A stretch of DNA of 37,104 nt from JARKQH01 sp964631605. Lineage in GTDB: Bacteria; Verrucomicrobiota; Verrucomicrobiia; Limisphaerales; UBA8199. Shown here piece after piece: positions 7,281 through 14,383 of the stretch. Position 1 is the first letter of the stretch; each line of letters begins with the position of its first letter. Below the pieces are notes generated by a model. The model was not told the DNA's origin, did no database searches, and was given only the letters and a program-made list of their open reading frames with translations. The DNA is taken from NCBI GenBank assembly GCA_964631605.1, contig CAZVYG010000054.1, forward strand, positions 1 to 37,104. Reading direction: 5' to 3'. The position numbers and the translations under genes were made by a program.

Positions 7281-9365
7281 ATGCAAACGATATCAACATT
7301 CGAGAAATCCGGCGGCCGGGGTTGCCGGTTTTGGGGCGCGTCGCGGGTCCGGCGCCTGGCCCTTGCAGCTCAAGCCCTGGGGGTGGTTGGCCTGCTGCTG
7401 GCCGGCTGCACCGCCCCCATCGGGGCGGACAAAGTCTCCACGCGGCAGGCCTACGCGCAGGTCGAGGATAACGTGCTGCGCAGCGGCAAGCCGGGAGCGG
7501 ATACCGTGGCCCTGTTGCACCGCCTCGATCTGGACCGCCTGGCGGAGCGTGAGCCGGACGAGGCGGTGCGCCGGCTCCACCGCGTGGCGGTCAGCAGCGG
7601 GGAGCGCGATCTGCTGTTTGCGCTGGCGGAAATGAGCCACGCGGCCGCCGAGCGCATTCGCCGCAACGTCAAGCCTTGGGATGCGCGCGACCCGCGCGAT
7701 TACTACCTCGGGGCGGCGGTCTATGCCTACCTCTTCCTCTTTGGGGAAGCAAAGGATGCGCCGCCTGGCGCTTTTGACCGCCGTTTCCGCCTGGCCTGCG
7801 ATTTGTACAATTATGGCCTGGCCCTGGCGCTCGCCGAGCCCCGCGGCACCAACCCCGTGGTGCGTATTGAGGCCGGCCGGCGCCGCCTGCCGGTGGGAGA
7901 ACTGGACCTGCGGCTGGGTCCTGGCGATCTGCCTGAGGGATCAGACTCGTTCGAGCGGTTTCTCATGGCTGACCAATTCCGCGTCCGGGGTCTGTCGGTG
8001 CGCAACCGGCAGTCAGGGTTGGGCGCTCCCCTCGTCGCGGTTCGCCCGTTCGAACCCGCGCTGGGGATTCGGCGCTGCTCGCCGGTCACCGTTCTGTTGC
8101 GATTGGAAGGCTCCCTGGCGGAGGTGGACGCCGGCACGAGCGGCGGTTCGCTGGAACTGTATTCGGCCTTGGGCGAGGCGGCCGTGGCTCTCGCCGACCG
8201 GCCGGCGCCCTTGGAAACCGACTTCACCACGCACGCTGCCTACGTGATGAATCAGTCGTTCGTGTGGGATGTGGGCATGATGCAGTTCCTCTCCCCGGGC
8301 CGCAAAGTCAGCAGCCGGTTGCTGGCCGCCGATTCGTTCCGCGCCGATCGCATTCCGGTGGTGTTTGTCCACGGAACCTTCTCCAGCCCGGTTGCGTGGG
8401 CCGAAATGAACAACACACTCGCCGCGGATCCCGTGTTGCGGCGGCAGTATCAAATGTGGAGTTTCATGTATGGCAGCGGCAATTCGCTGCCCATTTCGGC
8501 GGCGGAACTGCGCGACGCCCTCACCGCGGAGGTTCAGAAACTGGATCCCGAAGGCACAAACACACTGCTGCGCCAGATGGTGATCATCGGCCACAGCCAG
8601 GGCGGCCTGCTCACCAAACTCACCGCCACCGAAACGGGCGACCGCATCTGGCGCGCGCTCAACGACCGGCCCCTGGAGGAATTCCCGGTGGCGGAGGATC
8701 AGCGCGCCCTGCTGCGCCGCCTGCTGTTTGTGGAACCGCTGCCCTTCGTCCGCCGGGTGGTCTTCATCAGCACCCCGCACCGGGGCAGTTACCTGGCGAA
8801 CAGCCTCGCGCGACGGCTCGCCAGCAGGCTGATGTCGCTGCCCAGCGCGACGATCAAGGCGACCCAGGCTGCCGCCTCGCTGGCCAAGGGCTCGAGCGCG
8901 GAGCGCCTGCTCCGGGGCCGGCTGCCCACCAGTCTGGACAGTATGTCGCCCCGGAATCCCGGGTTGCTGGCCCTGGCGGAGATTCCCGTGGCGCCGACCA
9001 TCCACGCGCATTCCATTATTCCGGTCAAAGATGAAAGCAATCTGCCACACGGCCGCGATGGCGTGGTGGCCTATGCCAGCGCGCATGTGGATTACGTCGA
9101 GTCGGAGCTGGTTGTGCGCGGCGTTCATTCCTGCCAATCCACCCCGCCTGTCATCCAGGAGGTGCGGCGCATCCTCCATCAACATCTACGCGAACTCGCC
9201 CCGGAAGGTCTCCGGCCGCCCCCTGCCGGCCCGGCCGCGGCTGGCGGCTCACGCTCCGCGCTGCCGCCCCCAGCCGCGGAGCTGCTCGGAAGCGGAGTTG
9301 ACACCGGGCGGTTGGCGGGTTGGAATACTGATCGCAATGCCGGAGACCAATCTTATGAGCGCTGA
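7281..9365 (+). CDS. Lipoprotein alpha/beta hydrolase (lipase/esterase-like)
   Basis: A 694-residue predicted lipoprotein with lipobox LAGC and acylated C43. The first half (about 45-340) is a long family-specific region with no motif I recognise. The second half is an alpha/beta hydrolase: VVFVHGTFSSPVAW near residue 356 supplies the oxyanion-hole HG. The nucleophile elbow GHSQGG places the catalytic serine at residue 439. STPHRGSYLA follows, as in many lipases, and H616 in GVHSCQS is the likely catalytic histidine. An aspartate in the KDESNLPHGRDG stretch may complete the triad. A lipid or ester substrate at the envelope is inferred from this fold and from the lipocalin, SYLF-like and outer-membrane neighbours. 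Its last 11 bases overlap the start of the next gene. Confidence 0.85.
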   Translation: MQTISTFEKSGGRGCRFWGASRVRRLALAAQALGVVGLLLAGCTAPIGADKVSTRQAYAQVEDNVLRSGKPGADTVALLHRLDLDRLAEREPDEAVRRLHRVAVSSGERDLLFALAEMSHAAAERIRRNVKPWDARDPRDYYLGAAVYAYLFLFGEAKDAPPGAFDRRFRLACDLYNYGLALALAEPRGTNPVVRIEAGRRRLPVGELDLRLGPGDLPEGSDSFERFLMADQFRVRGLSVRNRQSGLGAPLVAVRPFEPALGIRRCSPVTVLLRLEGSLAEVDAGTSGGSLELYSALGEAAVALADRPAPLETDFTTHAAYVMNQSFVWDVGMMQFLSPGRKVSSRLLAADSFRADRIPVVFVHGTFSSPVAWAEMNNTLAADPVLRRQYQMWSFMYGSGNSLPISAAELRDALTAEVQKLDPEGTNTLLRQMVIIGHSQGGLLTKLTATETGDRIWRALNDRPLEEFPVAEDQRALLRRLLFVEPLPFVRRVVFISTPHRGSYLANSLARRLASRLMSLPSATIKATQAAASLAKGSSAERLLRGRLPTSLDSMSPRNPGLLALAEIPVAPTIHAHSIIPVKDESNLPHGRDGVVAYASAHVDYVESELVVRGVHSCQSTPPVIQEVRRILHQHLRELAPEGLRPPPAGPAAAGGSRSALPPPAAELLGSGVDTGRLAGWNTDRNAGDQSYER

Positions 9366-9714
9366 AATTGTTGACCTGTCGGATCAGATCCTCACCTTGC
9401 GAATCAGTGGACTCTTGAAGCACGCCGAGTTTGTGGCCGCTCAAAAGCGGGCGGCGGAGGTGATTCAGAAACTGGGCCGCGTCCGTCTGCTGGTCCTGCT
9501 GGATCACTTCGCCGGCACCGACAAGGCGGGCGACTGGGGCGATGTCTCCTTCCAGGCCCAGTTCGATCCCTTCATCGAAAAAATCGCCGTCGTCGGCGAC
9601 AAACAATGGGAAGACCTGGTCCTGCTGTTTACAGGCAAGGGCCTGCGTCGCGTGCCAATCGAATACTTTCAGTCCGCCGATCTCCCGAAAGCCAGGACGT
9701 GGCTGACGACCTGA
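9355..9714 (+). CDS. SpoIIAA/STAS-like protein
   Basis: A 119-residue cytoplasmic protein starting MSAEIVDLSDQILTLRISGLL. The pattern of LxISG near the start, LLVLLDHFAG in the middle, WGDVSFQAQFDPFIEKIAVVGDK-type helices and a late IEYF is that of the SpoIIAA-like (STAS-fold) family. Members of that family are thought to bind lipids or act as regulatory switches; partners are unknown here. ATG 9355 is preferred over ATG 9337 because GGAG at 9342-9345 lies nine bases before it. It overlaps the hydrolase gene by 11 bases in another frame, so translation is probably coupled. It is the only protein in this part of the cluster that clearly lacks an export signal, apart from the small protein at 6939. 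Confidence 0.75.
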   Translation: MSAEIVDLSDQILTLRISGLLKHAEFVAAQKRAAEVIQKLGRVRLLVLLDHFAGTDKAGDWGDVSFQAQFDPFIEKIAVVGDKQWEDLVLLFTGKGLRRVPIEYFQSADLPKARTWLTT

Positions 9715-9786
9715 AACCCAGTTGCCGCAGAGCAAACCGGCGATCCTTCTCACCCCTAAACCAAAAAAAGACCAAAAACTTCCTCC

Positions 9787-10341
9787 ATGAAAAAACCGTT
9801 CCTTTTTTCCCTCGCTCTCATCGGATGGCTGGCCGCCGGCTGCAGTTCCACCCCCACCCGAGTGGATGAGGGCCCCATCCGGGCCGCCACCTTCAGCTTC
9901 GTGGCCAAAACCCCGAGTCGGGCGCCGGACTACGCTGCGGCGCAGGAACAGATTGACGCGATGATTCAGGATGCCATCAGCCGCAACCTGGCGGCCCGCG
10001 GGCTGCGCCGCGTGGCGTCCGGCGGCGACGTCACCGTGGCGTATCTTCTGATCATCGGCAACAACGCAAGCACCGAGATGGTCAACACCTACTTTGGCTA
10101 TGGCCGTGATGCCTCCGCCCTGCAGGACCAGGCCCACAAAGGTTACACTCGCAATAAGAACCCGAATTACTTCGAAGCCGGGACGCTGCTCGTGGACCTC
10201 ATTGACACGCAGAGCTACAAACTGCTCAAACGGTCCTACGTGGTGCGGCCGTTGTTAAAGAACCCCACGGCGGAGGCCCGGGCGGAACACATTCAGGAGG
10301 CGGTGGACGCCGTACTGAGCGACCTGCGCCTGGCGCGTTAG
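9787..10341 (+). CDS. DUF4136-like lipoprotein
   Basis: A 184-residue predicted lipoprotein starting MKKPFLF with lipobox AAGC and acylated C19. The mature protein has the layout of DUF4136-like lipoproteins: an early strand (AATFSFV), a helix with IDAMIQDAISRNLAARGLRRV, a strand (GDVTVAYLLIIG), then a late GTLLVDLIDTQSYKLLKRSYV block and a C-terminal helix (AVDAVLSDL). Function of the family is unknown. A TCCTCCATG start gives little Shine-Dalgarno signal. It begins the compact distal half of the cluster, with only 12 bases to the next gene. Confidence 0.75.
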   Translation: MKKPFLFSLALIGWLAAGCSSTPTRVDEGPIRAATFSFVAKTPSRAPDYAAAQEQIDAMIQDAISRNLAARGLRRVASGGDVTVAYLLIIGNNASTEMVNTYFGYGRDASALQDQAHKGYTRNKNPNYFEAGTLLVDLIDTQSYKLLKRSYVVRPLLKNPTAEARAEHIQEAVDAVLSDLRLAR

Positions 10342-10353
10342 CCCGGTCCTCCC

Positions 10354-10626
10354 ATGTCGCGCCCAAGCCTCAGCCTCGAGGGGCCGCTCTGCCCAGCCGT
10401 CCAGAGCCTGCGGATGCTCGCCACCGCTGGGGCCTTGGTCTCCACGCTGATTGCCGTCGCAGGCACGGGGTGCAGCGGCATCAATGCAACCAAATCCGTT
10501 TCGCCCCTGGACTTCATCCTGCCCGGCCTTATGCTCAACCGGCCGCCGCCGTCGGATGTCCCGCCTCCGGCCGAAACGGCCACTCTGCTCGCCCAGGCCG
10601 GCCGCGTTCCGCTCCAGCAGCCATAA
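10354..10626 (+). CDS. Small lipoprotein, NATKSVSPLDF family
   Basis: A 90-residue predicted lipoprotein with lipobox of the form AGTGC and acylated C40. ATG 10414 (residue 21) is an alternative start that would give a shorter signal peptide. After the cysteine comes SGINATKSVSPLDFILPGLM, then a proline-rich tail. I recall this post-cysteine segment from small uncharacterised lipoproteins in Verrucomicrobiota and relatives, but know of no function. The mature part is only about 50 residues, so it may act as a partner or tether for a neighbour rather than an enzyme. Spacing is 12 bases from the previous gene and 18 to the next. Confidence 0.65.
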   Translation: MSRPSLSLEGPLCPAVQSLRMLATAGALVSTLIAVAGTGCSGINATKSVSPLDFILPGLMLNRPPPSDVPPPAETATLLAQAGRVPLQQP

Positions 10627-10644
10627 TCCCCGAACCTCCCAAGA

Positions 10645-11319
10645 ATGAAACGATTCTGCACCGCGACCCTCACGCTGGCCTTCGCCGCGACCGCACTGGC
10701 GTGGCCCTTCGGTCCCAAGGGCGACAGCAAGGCTGAGAAAAAGGCCGCCATCCGCCAACAGCGCGATGAAATGCTCGCCCAGCTCTACGCGGCCAACCCA
10801 GCGATGAAGAAAGTCATCAAGCAGGCCGCCGGCTACGCCACCTTCAAGCAGGTCAACGTCAACCTGCTCCTGCTCGCCACCGCCAACGGCTATGGCGTCG
10901 TGGTGGACAACCCGACGCGCAAGGAGACCTTCATGCGCATGGGCTCGCTGGGCGGCGGGGTCGGTGCGGGCGTCAAGGATGTGCGCGTGATCTTTGTCTT
11001 CCACGATCCGCAAGTGATGAAACAGTTTATCCAGGAGGGGTGGCAGTTTGGCGGCCAGGCCGACGCTGCGGCCAAATATCAGGACACCGGCGTTTCCGCC
11101 GAACAGAACGTGAAAGCCAACGTCAGTTTCCACGACGGCGCGGTGGCGGCCGGAAGCTCCACGGACTTGCGCGCGGGAACCGCCGAAAGCCAAACCACCA
11201 CCGCGGCCCTGACTACGCGCCGCGGCATGGAAATCTACCAGTTCACCGAAAGTGGCATTGCGCTCCAGGCCACGATTGCGGGCACCAAGTACTGGCAGGA
11301 TTCCAAGCTCAACCCATAA
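10645..11319 (+). CDS. SYLF/YSC84-like lipid-binding domain protein
   Basis: A 224-residue exported protein. Signal peptide MKRFCTATLTLAFAATALA with cleavage before WPFG. The mature region has SYLF-type features: a helix with AGYATFKQV, the strand segment ATANGYGVVVDN, then MGSLGGGVGAGVKDVRVIFVF, GWQFGGQADAAAK, and an ending block RRGMEIYQFTESGIALQATIAGTKYW in which the GTKYW replaces the usual late Gly-Thr motif. In eukaryotes SYLF domains bind phosphoinositides; bacterial versions are poorly studied and lipid binding here is inference. It lies 18 bases after the small lipoprotein and 24 before the next lipoprotein, so co-transcription is likely. Confidence 0.75.
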   Translation: MKRFCTATLTLAFAATALAWPFGPKGDSKAEKKAAIRQQRDEMLAQLYAANPAMKKVIKQAAGYATFKQVNVNLLLLATANGYGVVVDNPTRKETFMRMGSLGGGVGAGVKDVRVIFVFHDPQVMKQFIQEGWQFGGQADAAAKYQDTGVSAEQNVKANVSFHDGAVAAGSSTDLRAGTAESQTTTAALTTRRGMEIYQFTESGIALQATIAGTKYWQDSKLNP

Positions 11320-11343
11320 CACCCCGAAAGAACGCTCACGACT

Positions 11344-11898
11344 ATGAATCCCTCCATCCTGATGTCGGTTGGCAGAAAAACAGCGCTGTGCTTCTGCGCC
11401 GTCCTGGCGATGGCGCTCCTATTGCCGGGCTGCGCCTCCCCGGACCAGCGGGCCGCCCCGGCCACCGGCGACGAAGCCCGCGCTTACTTCGAGGTGCTCC
11501 GCTCCGACTTCAACACCGAAAAGATTCGCATCCTTAACCACGTCATGAAGCTCAGCGTGGCGGAGGCGGACAAGTTCTGGCCGATCTACCGCAACTACGA
11601 GCAGGAGCTGGCGGCAGTAGGCGACCGCAAACTGGCGTTGGTCCTCGAGTTCATGCGCCATCACAAAGCCGGCACCCTCAGCGACTCGAACGCGCAGGCG
11701 CTGGCCGTCCAGTGGCTGCAAAATGTGCAGGACCGGCTGGACCTCTGGAAAAAATATCAGCAACTGATTCGCGATGCTCTCTCCCCCGTTCGGGCCGCGC
11801 AATTTCTGCAGGTCGAGAACCAAATGGCGATCTTTGTGGACTTGAACATCGCCTCCGAGATGCCGCTGGTCGGCCCGGCGCCGGCGTCCAGACCCTGA
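11344..11898 (+). CDS. Helical lipoprotein, FWPIYRNYE family
   Basis: A 184-residue predicted lipoprotein with lipobox LPGC and acylated C30. The mature protein is mostly helical with KIRILNHVMKLSVAEADKFWPIYRNYE, then a LWKKYQQL helix and a last conserved block IASEMPLVGP. The same order (an FWPxY repeat helix, a helix following LSDSNAQAL, an ending with PLV) occurs in an uncharacterised envelope family in Acidobacteriota and Verrucomicrobiota as I recall; it looks loosely like Spy/CpxP-type periplasmic helical proteins, but the LTxxQ repeats that define those are not visible. Function unknown. It ends seven bases before the next gene. Confidence 0.65.
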   Translation: MNPSILMSVGRKTALCFCAVLAMALLLPGCASPDQRAAPATGDEARAYFEVLRSDFNTEKIRILNHVMKLSVAEADKFWPIYRNYEQELAAVGDRKLALVLEFMRHHKAGTLSDSNAQALAVQWLQNVQDRLDLWKKYQQLIRDALSPVRAAQFLQVENQMAIFVDLNIASEMPLVGPAPASRP

Positions 11899-11905
11899 CC
11901 CTCCG

Positions 11906-13009
11906 GTGAGCAAGGAACCCTATCTCTGTCGGCTCGGGACCGTCGCCGGCCTCTGTCTGGGCGCGTTGGGCCTGTTGACCGGCTGCCGCTCCGTGGGTCC
12001 GCAGACCATCCCGCGGGACCGTTACGACTACAGCAGCTCCATCTCGGAGTCCTGGAAACGCCAGACGCTGCTGAATATTGTCAAACTGCGTTATCTTGAT
12101 CCACCCATCTTTGTGGATGTGGGGCAGATTGTGGCCGGCTATTCGCTCGAGACCTCCGGCAGTCTCGGCGGTCAGGTCTCCTCCTCGGGAGCCATCCAGG
12201 GCAACAGCCTGACCCTTGGCGGCGCCGCCCGCTACACGGATCGCCCCACCGTCACCTACACCCCGCTCACGGGGGACCGGTTCGTCCGATCCCTGATGAC
12301 GCCGCTGCCGCCGGAATCCATTTTCTTCATCATCGAGTCCGGCTGGCCGGCGGACGCCATCCTCTTCACCACGGTTGCCCGTCTCAACGGCCTGAAAAAC
12401 CAGGAGGCCTCCCTTGCCGGCCTGGCGAATGCCGACCCACGGTTTCTGCGCGTGCTGGAGCTGCTGCGCGGCATTCAGGAGGCGGGGGTCCTTGGGATGC
12501 GCGTGGAGCAGGACGCCCAAAAACGACAAGCGACCCTCGTGACAATCGGCCCCCAGGATATCCCCGAGCCTAGCCTGGCCCAGCGCCGGGAACTGCGCCA
12601 GTTGCTGGGGCTTTCGCCGGACGCAACCGAGTTCAAGCTCGCCCGCGGCGCCGTCGCCGCCAGTGACCGCGAAGTCGCTGTCCAAACGCGCTCACTTTTG
12701 CACATCATGAGCATTATGGCGGCGCAGGTCCAAGTCCCGGCCGAGGATGTGGCTCGGGGCCGGGCGGCCCCTGGCTTGATTGAGGCGGACCCGCAAAGTG
12801 CCGCGCCGGTCCGTTTGGCCCGAATTCGGAGTTCCCGGAAGAAACCCGCCGATGCCTTCGTCGCTGTGGATTACGGCGGGCATTGGTTCTGGATCGAAAA
12901 TGACGACCTCAAATCCAAGCGCGCCTTTGCGTTCATGATGATGCTCTTTACCTTGACCGACGCCGGCGACAAACAAGGACTGCCGGTGCTTACCATCCCG
13001 GCCCAATAA
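11906..13009 (+). CDS. Conserved lipoprotein, RYDYSSSISESWK family
   Basis: A 367-residue predicted lipoprotein starting at GTG 11906; the lipobox LTGC places the acylated cysteine at residue 27. After it comes RDRYDYSSSISESWKRQTLL and NIVKLRYLDPPIFVDVGQIV, then a glycine/serine-rich strand segment (GSLGGQVSSSGAIQGNS), YTDRPTVTYTPLTGDRF and PESIFFIIESG. The C-terminus contains VDYGGHWFWIENDDLKSKRAFAFMM. These blocks match a widespread unnamed family that I recall from several Gram-negative phyla; its function is not known. The last segment resembles a small beta domain followed by a TM-like helix (about 330-350). It lies seven bases after the helical lipoprotein and 17 before the DUF481 barrel, so it may assist that barrel. 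Confidence 0.75.
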   Translation: MSKEPYLCRLGTVAGLCLGALGLLTGCRSVGPQTIPRDRYDYSSSISESWKRQTLLNIVKLRYLDPPIFVDVGQIVAGYSLETSGSLGGQVSSSGAIQGNSLTLGGAARYTDRPTVTYTPLTGDRFVRSLMTPLPPESIFFIIESGWPADAILFTTVARLNGLKNQEASLAGLANADPRFLRVLELLRGIQEAGVLGMRVEQDAQKRQATLVTIGPQDIPEPSLAQRRELRQLLGLSPDATEFKLARGAVAASDREVAVQTRSLLHIMSIMAAQVQVPAEDVARGRAAPGLIEADPQSAAPVRLARIRSSRKKPADAFVAVDYGGHWFWIENDDLKSKRAFAFMMMLFTLTDAGDKQGLPVLTIPAQ

Positions 13010-13026
13010 CCTCCCCGTCAACCCCC

Positions 13027-14331
13027 ATGAACACGACCTTCCCCTCCGCGTGCCTCGCCCTCGCGCTCTGGGTCGGATCCTTGCCGGGCCGCGCCGATGT
13101 GCTCGTCGGCGCCAATGGCGAACGGTTCACCGGCAGGGTCGTGGAAGAGACCGCGGATACCGTGGTATTCGATTCGGAACTCGGCGGGCGGCTCACGATC
13201 CCGCGCTCCCGCGTCCAGGAGATTCAACGGACCGTTGCTGCCGCCCCCTCGCCGCCGGCCGGCGTCACCAACCCAACCCCAAGTCTCACGGCGCCCGTTA
13301 CCAACGCGGTCAGCTCAACCAACCTGCTTTGGCGCCCGCCCGAAGTGGGTCGCGGCCGCTCCGACTGGATTCAACTCAAATCGGGGGAGTGGTTGAAGGG
13401 GCGCCTGCGCTACATCCAGCAACGACAGGTCCAATTTGACAGCGACGAGCTTGATGACCTGTCTCTCGACCTCAAGGATGTCCGGCAAGTTTATCCCGCC
13501 AACCCCATGTTTATCAAGTTCGACCGTCACGATCAGCTTTACGGCGCCGTCATCATCAGCAACGACGTGGTTCAGGTCTCCGGTCCCGAGCAGGTCAGCC
13601 TGCCGCGTGAGCAACTCACGGGGATTACCCCGGGCGGCGAGCGGGAGTTGGATTTCTGGTCCGGCAACCTCAGTGTGGGGCTGAGCATGCAATCCGGCAA
13701 CACCCGGCAGACAACCCTCAATACCACCGCTGAATTGGCGCGCCGCACCCCCTCCAGCACGGTTCAGCTCAACTACCTGGCCAACTACGGTCAGTCCGAG
13801 GGCGTCGAAAACGCCAACAATCAGCGGGTCAACGGTCTCTACGACATTCGACTCAGCCGCCATTGGTTCGTGCGCCCCGCTTTTCTGGAGTACTACCGCG
13901 ACCAATTCGCCAATATCGCTCACCGGGGAACCGCCGCCGTGGGCGTCGGCTACTACATTTTCGACCGCCAGGGACTCGAATGGCGGGTGGCCGCCGGCCC
14001 GGGTTACCAGCGCACCTTTTATGAAACCGTTGAGGCAGGGCAGGACGACACCAGCTCCACCCTGGCGGCCGTCCTGCAAACCAGCTTCAAAGTGGACATC
14101 ACCCGGCGCCTCAAATTCTCCCAAACCATTGGCGCCACCCTGATGAGCCAGGAGGCAGGCGAATACAGCCACCATGCCGAATCCACCCTGGACTTCGAGA
14201 TCAAGCGGCATCTCGACTTGAACATTTCCTTCGTCTGGGATTACCTGCAAAATCCCCAGACGGACTTCACTGGTACTTCTCCCGAGCGCAGCGATTTGCG
14301 CCTCACCGCTGGCCTCGGCGTGAAGTTCTAA
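13027..14331 (+). CDS. DUF481 outer-membrane beta-barrel protein
   Basis: A 434-residue exported protein. The signal peptide ends near RADV (residue 22). The N-terminal part (about 23-65 and again 115-210) has two small beta modules (VLVGANGERFTGRVVEE; WIQLKSGEWLKGRLRYI). The C-terminal 215 residues are the DUF481 domain: it begins with WSGNLSVGLSMQSGNTRQTT, runs through alternating aromatic strands (RHWFVRPAFLEYYRDQF, GVGYYIFDRQGLEWRVAAGPGYQRTF) and ends LRLTAGLGVKF, whose final phenylalanine fits recognition by the BAM complex. DUF481 proteins are predicted outer-membrane barrels of unknown or salt-stress-linked role. It is the last gene of the plus-strand cluster and converges with the DUF4832 gene after 52 bases, in which I see no convincing terminator. 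Confidence 0.88.
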   Translation: MNTTFPSACLALALWVGSLPGRADVLVGANGERFTGRVVEETADTVVFDSELGGRLTIPRSRVQEIQRTVAAAPSPPAGVTNPTPSLTAPVTNAVSSTNLLWRPPEVGRGRSDWIQLKSGEWLKGRLRYIQQRQVQFDSDELDDLSLDLKDVRQVYPANPMFIKFDRHDQLYGAVIISNDVVQVSGPEQVSLPREQLTGITPGGERELDFWSGNLSVGLSMQSGNTRQTTLNTTAELARRTPSSTVQLNYLANYGQSEGVENANNQRVNGLYDIRLSRHWFVRPAFLEYYRDQFANIAHRGTAAVGVGYYIFDRQGLEWRVAAGPGYQRTFYETVEAGQDDTSSTLAAVLQTSFKVDITRRLKFSQTIGATLMSQEAGEYSHHAESTLDFEIKRHLDLNISFVWDYLQNPQTDFTGTSPERSDLRLTAGLGVKF

Positions 14332-14383
14332 AAACAGCGGCGCCACGCTCAGCCCATTTCGGCGCGCGCACTTCAAGTCTTTT

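Noticed and set aside
14332..14383. Bidirectional terminator between the DUF481 and DUF4832 genes
   Set aside because: Only a five-base GCGCC/GGCGC dyad with a long loop is visible, which is too weak to support.
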